DNA of 40,430 nucleotides from Actinomycetota bacterium (GTDB lineage: Bacteria; Actinomycetota; Acidimicrobiia; Acidimicrobiales; CADCSY01): positions 1 through 40,430 of the forward strand of contig JADDQY010000021.1 of NCBI GenBank assembly GCA_016781135.1, given 5' to 3'. The notes under the pieces were generated by a model. The model was not told the DNA's origin. It made no database searches and saw only the letters and a program-made list of their open reading frames with translations. Both the position numbers and the translations under genes were made by a program. Below are positions 33,519 to 40,430 of the stretch, in pieces (position 1 is the stretch's first letter; every line of letters begins with the position of its first letter).

Positions 33519-35105
33519 GTGGCGGCCATGAGGGCAGCGCCGCTGCAGCCGAGCCTCGGGGCAGCCTGCCGCCTCTGGGCGGAGCGTCCTGCCATCACCT
33601 ACCGGGGAGGCACCATCACCTATGCCCAACTGTGGCGGACGGTGCTTGCCCTTGCCCATGCCTACCGCCGCCTCGGCGTGCGCCCCGGCGACCGGATCAT
33701 CTCCGCCCTTCGCAACTGCCCCGAGCACATCGTCGCCATCAACGCCGCCTGGCTGGTCGGCGCCATCCACGTGGGCGCCGACGACGACCTCACCGGCAGT
33801 GAGCTGTGCTGGCTGGTGGAGCACACCGAGTCGGCGGCCTTGCTCTTCCACCCCCGCACCGGCGGGACAGATCCCCTGGCTCCGCTCCGCGACGTCGCCG
33901 AGTCGTGTCCGCAGACGGCGCTGGTGGTGCACGAAGGCCCGCCGGGGCCCGCCTGGACGCTCTTGGCCGACCTCCTGGCCGACGGCCACGATTTGCCCGA
34001 CGCGCCGCTCGACCCGCAGCCCGGCCCCGACGACACCGCACTGCTGTTCCTGACCTCGGGGACGACGGGACGGCCCAAGGCGGTCATGGAGACCCTGCCC
34101 GTGTGCTGGGCCAAGATGCAGTTCTTCGCTGACGCCTTCCAGCCCGGCATCGACGACGTGCACCTCGTCTACCTGCCGATCTCCCACGTGTTCGGGCTGC
34201 GGCTGGCCCTGATCGCCCTCCTGCGGGGCGGCCGCCTCGTGCTCCAAGAACGCTTCTCCCCGACGGGGGCGCTCGAGCTGGTCACGAACGAGCGGGTGAC
34301 CGTGTTGCCGGGCATGCCGACGCACCTCACCCTGCTGCTGGGCCGGCTCGATCGCACCCGACACCGGGTCGACAGCCTGCGGTGGGTGATCTCGGCCGCC
34401 GCCAACCTGCCTCGCACCCTGGCCCAGCGGGTCTACGACGAGCTGGGCGTGGAGATCCTCTACGTCTTCGGCTGCAGCGAGGGGTTCACGACCCGGACAA
34501 CCGACCGCCACGAGATCCTCCGGGGCTCCGTGGGCAACACCGTCTTTCGGGGTCCGCCCGGGACGCCGGCGGCCGGCACCGTCGCCATCATGGGCCCCGA
34601 CGGCGAGCTGCGGTCGGGGCCCGACGAGGTGGGTGAGATCGTCTTCGGAGCGGCGGCGCCGGTGCGCTACTGGCGCCAGGCCGAGACCGCCACCGACGGC
34701 TGGTACCACACCGGTGACGTCGGCCGGATCGACGCCGACGGCTGCCTGTTCGTGCTCGGCCGGCTCAACGACCTCGTGAACCGGGGCGGCCTGAAGGTCT
34801 CTCCGGTCGAGGTTGAGACTGTCCTCGTCCGCCATCCGAAGGTCGCCGACGGTGCCGTGGTCGGTGCCCCCGACCCCGTGCTCGGAGAGGCAACGTGCGC
34901 CTGTGTCGTGGCCGACGGCGACCCGCCCGATCTCGACGAGCTGCGCGGGTACCTGGGCCAGACCCTCGCTCGTCACAAGCTGCCCGACGAGTTGTGCCTG
35001 GTCGACGGCATCCCCCGCAGCCCCCTCGGCAAAGTCGACCGCCCGGCGCTGCGGGCCCTGATCGAGGACGTTCGCGTCCCCCGCCAGCGAGTGCGGTCCA
35101 GGTGA
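33519..35105 (+). CDS. Acyl-CoA ligase-like class I adenylate-forming enzyme
   Basis: 528 residues; GTG 33519 or ATG 33528. ATP-binding loop LTSGTTGRPK (179-188), YVFGCSEGFTT in the A5 position, GWYHTGDVGRIDADG with the hinge RLNDLVNRGG, and catalytic K505 in SPLGKVDRP. No carrier domain is present. These enzymes activate a carboxylic acid as acyl-AMP and pass it to CoA. Its stop overlaps the SDR start (GTGA). In this cluster it is the natural entry step, making the CoA thioester that the di-iron protein, SDR and CaiB protein act on. Acid unknown. Confidence 0.88.
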   Translation: MAAMRAAPLQPSLGAACRLWAERPAITYRGGTITYAQLWRTVLALAHAYRRLGVRPGDRIISALRNCPEHIVAINAAWLVGAIHVGADDDLTGSELCWLVEHTESAALLFHPRTGGTDPLAPLRDVAESCPQTALVVHEGPPGPAWTLLADLLADGHDLPDAPLDPQPGPDDTALLFLTSGTTGRPKAVMETLPVCWAKMQFFADAFQPGIDDVHLVYLPISHVFGLRLALIALLRGGRLVLQERFSPTGALELVTNERVTVLPGMPTHLTLLLGRLDRTRHRVDSLRWVISAAANLPRTLAQRVYDELGVEILYVFGCSEGFTTRTTDRHEILRGSVGNTVFRGPPGTPAAGTVAIMGPDGELRSGPDEVGEIVFGAAAPVRYWRQAETATDGWYHTGDVGRIDADGCLFVLGRLNDLVNRGGLKVSPVEVETVLVRHPKVADGAVVGAPDPVLGEATCACVVADGDPPDLDELRGYLGQTLARHKLPDELCLVDGIPRSPLGKVDRPALRALIEDVRVPRQRVRSR

Positions 35106-36058
35106 GCTTCGAGCAGGACCGCAGCGTGAACCGGGAGCGATCAGCGATCGTCTCCGGCGGGGCTCGGGGCCTCGGTCGCGCCGCCGCCCTGGCGCTCGGT
35201 GCTGCCGGCCACCCGGTCTGCGTCAACGACACCGGCGTCGACCTCGCCGGCCGAGCTCCCGATCCGGCCCCCGCTGCGGCGGCGGCGAGCGAGATCGTGG
35301 CCCGGGGTGGCCGAGCCATGGCCAGCACCGTGGATGCCCGGACCTCGGGAGCAGCTCGGCGGCTGGTGGCCGACGTCGAGGGGTGGGCGGGGGCACCCGC
35401 CACGATCTTCGTCCACGCCGCCGGCACCCTGCGCGACGGCATGGTCCACAAGGCCTCCGACGAGGATTGGGCCGAGGTGCTCGGTTCCCACCTCTCTGTG
35501 GCCGTCGAGCTGACTCGGGCCCTGTCGGGAACGATCCGCGCTCGGCGCTTCGGACGCATCGTCTACCTGGGAGGGGCAGCAGGCTTGGTGGGCAGCGTCG
35601 GCCAGGCCGGGTACGCGGTGGCCAAGGCCGCGCTCTTCGGCCTCACCCGAGCCGTCGCCTTGGAGATGGCCGGCCGCGACGTGTGCGTCAACTACCTCGT
35701 GCCCTTCGCCTTCACCCGGATGACCGAATCCATCCCTCCGGTCACCGACCAGCTCGCTGCCTATCTTCGCACCGCGGCGCTGGCCCGCCCCGACGACCTG
35801 GCCGCACTGCTGTGCTGGTTGTGCTCCGACGCCGCCGCCGGCGTCACCGGCCAGGTGTTGGGGGCGCGCGGTGCCGAGCTCGCCCTCTGGTCACAACCTC
35901 GACCCCATCGCTCGTTGATCGACGAGCAGGGTTGGTGCGCTGACGCGCTCAGCGAGACGGCGCTACCGGCGCTCGAGCCCCTCCTGGTCCCGCTCGAGTC
36001 CGAGTTCGACCTGTTCGCCGCCCCCCCGGTGGCCGTCATGCAGAGGAGCACGATCTGA
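35102..36058 (+). CDS. SDR-family dehydrogenase resembling the MFE-2 hydroxyacyl-CoA module
   Basis: 318 residues from GTG 35102 (overlaps the ligase stop). Cofactor loop VSGGARGLG (17-25), VNDTGVDLAG after beta-2, and the Y171-x3-K175 pair in GYAVAKAA. The DTG..AA.. region and H130 in the place of the usual Asn resemble the D-3-hydroxyacyl-CoA dehydrogenase module of MFE-2. However, the catalytic Ser expected 13 residues before the Tyr is Gly158 (YLGGAAG). Activity may be altered or lost, or the substrate may supply the function. About 70 residues beyond the core form a C-terminal extension. Its stop overlaps the next ATG by one base. Confidence 0.85.
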   Translation: MSFEQDRSVNRERSAIVSGGARGLGRAAALALGAAGHPVCVNDTGVDLAGRAPDPAPAAAAASEIVARGGRAMASTVDARTSGAARRLVADVEGWAGAPATIFVHAAGTLRDGMVHKASDEDWAEVLGSHLSVAVELTRALSGTIRARRFGRIVYLGGAAGLVGSVGQAGYAVAKAALFGLTRAVALEMAGRDVCVNYLVPFAFTRMTESIPPVTDQLAAYLRTAALARPDDLAALLCWLCSDAAAGVTGQVLGARGAELALWSQPRPHRSLIDEQGWCADALSETALPALEPLLVPLESEFDLFAAPPVAVMQRSTI

Positions 36059-36798
36059 TGCTGCCGCCCACCTTGGACCAGCCCTTCGTCGATGAGGTCG
36101 CCGATGCCCAACACGCCCGAGAGCTCGGTCCTGAGTACGTGGCGGCAGCAGGCAAGGTCATCGCCAGCCACGTACGCAACGAGCTGGCCGGGGCCACCGT
36201 GTTCGACGAGCCGGCCATCGCCCTGGCGCCGTCACCGAAGGACAAGTGGCTGGCCTGCCGCATCGCCATGGAGGAGTACGGCCACCACCTCAAGTTCAAC
36301 AAGCTCGCCGCCGAGCTCGGCCTGGCCGTGCCGCTGCGCGGGCCAGCACTGTCGGTGTTCGACTACGAGTTGCACACCTGGACCGAGTTCGTCGTGCTCA
36401 AGGCCATCGTCGACCTGGCCGAGGTCGTGCTCATGGAGGAGCTCAGCGGGGCAACGTACCTGCCCCTGCGTCACCTGGCGATGAAGCTGCTCCCCGAGGA
36501 GCGGTTCCACGTGGCCTTCGGCCGGAGGGCGTCGATCGAGCTGGCGGCGGAGCCGGCGAACCGCCCGGCGCTGAGCACGGCCGTCAGCGACCTGGTGCGT
36601 TTCACGGTGCCGTTCTTCGGCCGCAGCGCCTCCTCGAACAACGAGCTCTTCCGTCGCTGGGGCATCAAGCACTCCACCAACGATGAAGCCCGCGCCAGCT
36701 TCATCGCCCGGAGTCGGCGTTTCGTCGTCGACGACCTCGGGCTGGAGTTCCCCGAGGTCGGCGTGCACTGGCATGGCCACCCTGCCGCCCCGCATTGA
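36058..36798 (+). CDS. PaaA-like ferritin-fold di-iron protein
   Basis: 246 residues. Two copies of a metal-ligand pattern: E42 (in NELAG) with E73-Y-G-H76, and an acid in AEVVLMEEL (122-128) with E148-R-F-H151. This E / ExxH / E / ExxH set is the carboxylate-bridged di-iron site of ferritin-like oxygenases. The phrase EEYGHHLKF and the overall order match the phenylacetyl-CoA epoxidase catalytic subunit family (PaaA/PaaC). No PaaB, PaaC, PaaD or PaaE-type partner lies next to it, so electron supply must come from elsewhere. Likely role: O2-dependent hydroxylation or epoxidation of the CoA ester made by the upstream ligase; this is inference. Confidence 0.8.
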   Translation: MLPPTLDQPFVDEVADAQHARELGPEYVAAAGKVIASHVRNELAGATVFDEPAIALAPSPKDKWLACRIAMEEYGHHLKFNKLAAELGLAVPLRGPALSVFDYELHTWTEFVVLKAIVDLAEVVLMEELSGATYLPLRHLAMKLLPEERFHVAFGRRASIELAAEPANRPALSTAVSDLVRFTVPFFGRSASSNNELFRRWGIKHSTNDEARASFIARSRRFVVDDLGLEFPEVGVHWHGHPAAPH

Positions 36799-37468
36799 GC
36801 GTCCCCCACGCTGGCACGCGGTCGACCCGTCGGGGCCCGACCTCGCCGGCGGGTGCGCCCCGTCCTCCGGCCCGTCGTCGGCGGCCGCCGCCCTCGCCGC
36901 CGCTCCCGCGCTCAGCTGGCCGATCGCCGACGACGGGTCCCACGTCGGGCTGGCCGGCGCCCTGGGTCCAGGGGGAGACGGCGTCGAAGCCATGCTCACC
37001 CGGCTGCTGGCGCCAGCCTCGGCGGCGGATGACCTCGACATCGGCGCCCTGGCCGCCGACACGCCCCTCGGGCCGGTGACCCTGCCCCTCGCGCTGGTAC
37101 CGCTCGCCGACGGCGTCGAGCGATCAGCCTCCGTCGATCCCGAGTGGTTGGCCGCGCTCGACGCTCGGCGATCGGCGCCCCGGCCCGCGCTGGTGCACGC
37201 TGGACGCGAGGTCCACCTGGAGGCCGCCCTCCACGTCACCATGCTGCTCGCCACCGAACGCCTGGCACCGGTTGGCATCGACGACGTCGACGAGCGAGTG
37301 GCATCCGGCGCCCAGCTGTGGCTGCTGGGTGGAGCGGTGGCGTGGGCGCTGCTCGGTCGGGCCGTCAACCCCTTCGCCGCGTGGGTGGAGCTGGTGACCG
37401 CCGGGCTGTGGCCGATCGGCCCCGCTCGGGGGCGCCTGGTGGTGGTCGCCATGAGACGGACGGGCTGA
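36773..37468 (+). CDS. Unrecognised 231-residue protein in the CoA cluster
   Basis: 231 residues from ATG 36773, overlapping the di-iron gene by 26 bases. The first ~60 residues are Pro/Gly/Ala-rich, with W residues near 14 and 50. The rest is alpha/beta with a beta-rich GPVTLPLALVPLADG, a helical EAALHVTMLLATER, and a hydrophobic LLGGAVAWALLG that could be a buried helix. It ends six bases before the CaiB start. I recognise no family. It is conserved in position between two catalytic genes, so it may be a partner of the di-iron protein or an accessory domain for the CaiB protein. Confidence 0.6.
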   Translation: MATLPPRIERPPRWHAVDPSGPDLAGGCAPSSGPSSAAAALAAAPALSWPIADDGSHVGLAGALGPGGDGVEAMLTRLLAPASAADDLDIGALAADTPLGPVTLPLALVPLADGVERSASVDPEWLAALDARRSAPRPALVHAGREVHLEAALHVTMLLATERLAPVGIDDVDERVASGAQLWLLGGAVAWALLGRAVNPFAAWVELVTAGLWPIGPARGRLVVVAMRRTG

Positions 37469-39355
37469 GTGCTGCGCACGCGGCTGCGGGGACCGTCCCT
37501 GGCGCTGGAGACCTGCGCACGCCGTCTGCAACCGCACGCGGTCACCTTCGTCGGCGGCCGCGACCGGGCGGAGGTCGTGCTCGAGTGGCGGGGCGGCGCC
37601 GACGACCTGGGCCACGCCGATATCGGGCCCGACGCCGACATCTCCTGGTACGGGCCGGCGGGCTTCTCCGAGGATCGCCCGGCCAGCGAGGCCACCATCC
37701 AGGCGCTGTGTGGGCTCATGCACCTCCACGACGGTGACAGCGGTGGGCCGCGGCGCCTGGGGCTCGAGGTCGCGTCGGTCGCCGCCGGGGTGCTCGCGGC
37801 CCAGGGGTTGCTGGCCGCCCGCATCGGTGCCCTTCGGGGCCAGGCGTTGAGCGGGGTGCAGACGTCGGTGCTCCAGGCGGGCCTGCTGTTGGTCTCGCAC
37901 TACGTCGCCGCCGCCACATGCGCAGAACCATGGGAGCCGGCTCCGCCCGGCTCCGACCCCGGGCCGCCGTTCCGCAGCGCCGAGGGCCGGTGGTTCGAGA
38001 TCGAGACCCTCGAACCCGAAGCCTGGAAGTCCTTCTGGGAGCGCCTCGGGGCCGCCGGCGCCGAACTGGGCAGAGCGTGGGCGCTGTTCCGTCCCCGCTA
38101 CTACCGGGCGACGTGCTCGCTGCCTCCCGGCCTGCACCAAGCGACCGCCGCCCAGCCCCTCGATGTGATCATGGAGGTCGCCGCCGACTGCGGGGTCAGC
38201 GTCTCGCCCCTCCGGGGCTACGACGAGGTGCTGGGCGAGCCGGGAGCATCTGCTCATCTGCCGGTGATCGACCCAGGGCCGCCACCGTCGGGCCCGGGCG
38301 GGCGCGGCAGTGCCCCACCGGCGGGGTCGCTCCTGGGCCCCGAGGGCAACCTACCGCTGCGGGGCCTCCGGGTCATCGAGGCCACCACTCGCCTCCAGGG
38401 CCCGCTCGCCGGGCTGTTGCTGCAGATGCTGGGTGCTCACGTGGTGAAGGTCGAGCCTCCGGGCGGCGACTTCGGGAGGATCGTGCCTCCGGTGGCGGGC
38501 GACACCGGCTCGTTCTTCCTCTGCTTCAACCGGGGAAAGGAGGTGGTCGAGCTCGATCTCAGCCGGGCGTCAGGCCGGGACGGGCTGGTGGAGCTGGTGG
38601 CCGACGCCGACGTGTTCCTGCACAACTGGCGCCCGGGCAAGGCCAAGGCGTGGGGCCTCGACGCCCACGACCTCCTCGCCGTCAACCCCCACCTGATCCA
38701 CACCACCGCCTCGGGATGGGGCGACCGGCCAATCCCACTCCTCGGCACCGACTTCCTGGTGCAGGCGTACGCCGGCCTCGGGCAAGGGCTCAACCCCCAG
38801 GGAACGCCGCCCGTCCCGTCCCGGGTCATCCTCGTCGACTACTTCGGCGCGCTGATCACCTGCGAGGGCATCCTCGGCGGGCTGTACCAGCGCGAGCTGT
38901 CGAGGCGGGGGGCACGCGTCGGCACCTCGCTGCTGGCCGGAGCCATGGCCCTCCAGGCCCACGTGCTCGACGCCATCGTCAGGGGCACCGAGGACGGGCG
39001 CTCGGGCGGGCGCCCCGTCTGGGGGCCCCTCGACCACCCGTTGGCCGTCGACGACGGGTTCGTCGTGGTGAGCGTCGACGACCCCGCCGCGTTCCGCCGC
39101 CTCTGTGGCCTCTGCGGCGTCGACGTCACGGGCTCGTCCCCGGCTCAGGCCGAGCTCGAGGTGGTCCGGTGCATGTGCACCCGGTCGGGCGAGCACTGGC
39201 AGCGGCAGTTGGCGACGGAAGGGATCGCGTGCGAGGTGGTCCCCGGCCAGCTCGATCTGGGGTCGCTCCCCTCGGACTCCCGCCTAAGCAGCCTGTTCGA
39301 GCCCTTGGCCGAGACGTCCCAGGCGCCACGCCCTCCCTGGCGCTTCTGGGCCTGA
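37469..39355 (+). CDS. CaiB/BaiF (family III) CoA-transferase with an extra N-terminal half
   Basis: 628 residues, GTG start directly after the previous stop. Residues 295-628 form a complete CaiB-type unit: LRGLRVIEATTRLQGPLAG, GAHVVKVEPPGGDFGR, FNRGKEVVELDL, and D428 in GTDFLVQAYAGL as the candidate catalytic Asp. Residues about 95-270 look like the distal half of another CaiB unit (RGQALSGVQTSVLQAGL, AEGRWFEIETLEPEAWKSFW, PLRGYDEVLGEPG) without its Rossmann start. So the protein is a partial plus a complete unit. Family III enzymes move CoA between acids through an enzyme-CoA intermediate. Here it may recycle CoA from product to substrate, complementing the ligase. Confidence 0.85.
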   Translation: MLRTRLRGPSLALETCARRLQPHAVTFVGGRDRAEVVLEWRGGADDLGHADIGPDADISWYGPAGFSEDRPASEATIQALCGLMHLHDGDSGGPRRLGLEVASVAAGVLAAQGLLAARIGALRGQALSGVQTSVLQAGLLLVSHYVAAATCAEPWEPAPPGSDPGPPFRSAEGRWFEIETLEPEAWKSFWERLGAAGAELGRAWALFRPRYYRATCSLPPGLHQATAAQPLDVIMEVAADCGVSVSPLRGYDEVLGEPGASAHLPVIDPGPPPSGPGGRGSAPPAGSLLGPEGNLPLRGLRVIEATTRLQGPLAGLLLQMLGAHVVKVEPPGGDFGRIVPPVAGDTGSFFLCFNRGKEVVELDLSRASGRDGLVELVADADVFLHNWRPGKAKAWGLDAHDLLAVNPHLIHTTASGWGDRPIPLLGTDFLVQAYAGLGQGLNPQGTPPVPSRVILVDYFGALITCEGILGGLYQRELSRRGARVGTSLLAGAMALQAHVLDAIVRGTEDGRSGGRPVWGPLDHPLAVDDGFVVVSVDDPAAFRRLCGLCGVDVTGSSPAQAELEVVRCMCTRSGEHWQRQLATEGIACEVVPGQLDLGSLPSDSRLSSLFEPLAETSQAPRPPWRFWA

Positions 39356-39450
39356 CCCGAGGACGACGCCAAGAGAGGTCGGCGCGGTGGTGGCCGCTTC
39401 GCGGTGTGCCGTTCCCGACCGCGGCCGCCGCCCTGGGTTCTGGCTCGCCG

Positions 39451-40430
39451 TCAGGGAGTGGGAGCGGTGGTGCAGACCGGGTCAGCGGTCTGGAAGGTGT
39501 TGCCCCTCCACACGTTGGTGCCGCAGGTCCCTCCAGGGCTGACGTCTCGGAGATCGACGACCTGGTTGGCTCCCGTCTCGTTGCCCAGGATCTGGTTGTC
39601 GTTCCCCGGAAACACCCGGCCGTTGATCGCGTTCCTGAAGCCGACGATGATCCCGTTGCCGGCGTTGTGGAACGAGCGGTTGCCCTCCACCAGGTTGCGG
39701 TCGGAGAAGATGCGGATGCCGTCGCCCTTGCGGTGCTGAGCGCGGTGGTGTCCGTTGTGCTCGAAGGTGTTGTTGCGCACCACGTTGTCGGTGGCAGTGC
39801 GGAAGACAGCGATGCCGTCGAGCCCGCTTCCGGCCACGTAGTTGTCGACCACGGTGGTGGAGGTGACCCCGGGCTCCAAGCGGATGCCGTCGTCGTCGCA
39901 GGAGCCCTGCGGGGTCCGGCAGAGGTTGTTGTCCCGGATGTTGTTGCCGCGGATGGTGTTGCCGGCTGTCTCGCCGGTCACCTGCCGGGGATGGTCGGAG
40001 TCGACCCGCTCGAACAAGCCGATCCCGCTGAAGGGGCCGTTGTGCCGCACCGTGTTGTTCTCGATGACGTTGTCGGTGGACGACAGCACGGCGATGCCGT
40101 CGCCGTACTGGGTATCGCCCGACTGCCCGACGTTGTCGTGGGCGGTGACGCCGGAGACGGTGTTGGAGGACCCGCCCTCGATGACGACGCCGCCGTCGAA
40201 GAGCCTGACCGTGCCGTTCTTGACCGTAACCCCGGTGCGCAGCGACACGAGGACTCCGGCACCGTCGCCGTGCTGGCCGGTACCGAACACCGAATGCCCG
40301 TTGAGGTCGAGGGTGATGTTGTCGGCCCCGACGACGATGCCTCGCCGCTGCACGGCCCCACGTCGCTGTCGAGGGTCGTGCTCTGGGTGATCACCTGCCC
40401 ACAGCCGACCGGCTCAGCCGAGGCTGGGCT
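39451..40430 (-). pseudogene. Right-handed parallel beta-helix protein, 5' truncated by window and frameshifted
   Basis: Residues read from 40353 to 39451 (300) are a typical NosD/pectate-lyase-type beta-helix: repeated NTVSGVTAHDN, DNVIENNTVRHNG and NTIRGNNIRDNN turns. Upstream, the family-typical start (CGQVITQSTTLDSDVGPC) continues in a different frame to the window edge. Joining the two needs one extra base at about 40342-40343, where GA stands in place of a full codon between GGC and GGC. So there is a 1-base deletion, either real (pseudogene) or a sequencing error. An extracellular glycan-binding or hydrolase-like role is usual for the family. The 3' end converges with the CaiB gene over 95 bases. 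Confidence 0.75.

Noticed and set aside
33495..34976. 493-codon minus-strand frame
   Set aside because: Antisense shadow of the acyl-CoA ligase gene, His/Gly/Gln-rich with no domain.
36232..37824. 530-codon minus-strand frame
   Set aside because: Antisense to the di-iron, unknown and CaiB genes; Ser/Arg-rich low complexity.

Overview
The window is high-GC DNA with strongly GC-biased third codon positions. It has many GTG starts, one TTG start, and many 4-base ATGA/GTGA start-stop overlaps. Together with an AftD-type arabinofuranosyltransferase-like protein, Tat-type lipoproteins and an archaeal-type AspRS, this points to an actinobacterium. An Acidimicrobiia-like lineage is my best guess, but that is inference. 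I saw no tRNA, rRNA, CRISPR array or insertion sequence.

Region 1 (about 1-13.7 kb) looks like a cell-envelope glycan locus. It holds a GT39-type glycosyltransferase, two large polytopic proteins resembling GT-C enzymes, a 1343-residue AftD-like protein with discoidin-like modules, a translationally coupled multispan partner, and a Wzx/MATE-type flippase. Two homologous single-span LamG-like proteins lie at 80-904 and 10923-11684, on either side of the AftD/flippase core.

Region 2 (13.9-22.5 kb) combines transport with carrier-protein chemistry. It contains a small signal-peptide plus TM protein, a type I Tat-lipoprotein substrate-binding protein with no ordinary start codon, and a stand-alone adenylation-carrier (A-PCP) protein. 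Divergent from the A-PCP gene is an Sfp-type phosphopantetheinyl transferase. This runs directly into two dipeptide-type ABC permeases and a family 5 binding protein, with no ATPase gene in the window. A GYD-like protein follows.

Region 3 (22.8-27.2 kb, all minus strand) carries a His/Glu-rich membrane protein and a Crp/Fnr regulator. It also has a coupled set encoding a secreted protein, a BNR-propeller protein and a cupredoxin-like lipoprotein. A 540-base intergenic stretch follows, containing two tandem copies of a ~176 bp, comparatively AT-rich repeat. After it comes an archaeal-type aspartyl-tRNA synthetase.

Region 4 (29.2-39.4 kb) is the most unusual part: a tightly packed set encoding a GT1 glycosyltransferase, class III aminotransferase, VOC protein, (opposite strand) sulfotransferase, acyl-CoA ligase-like enzyme, MFE-2-like SDR, PaaA-like di-iron protein, an unrecognised 231-residue protein, and a CaiB/BaiF protein with an extra half-module. 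The plus-strand genes overlap or abut, which suggests one CoA-ester pathway for an unknown acid, possibly ending in an amino, glycosyl or sulfo-modified product. The window ends inside a frameshifted parallel beta-helix gene.
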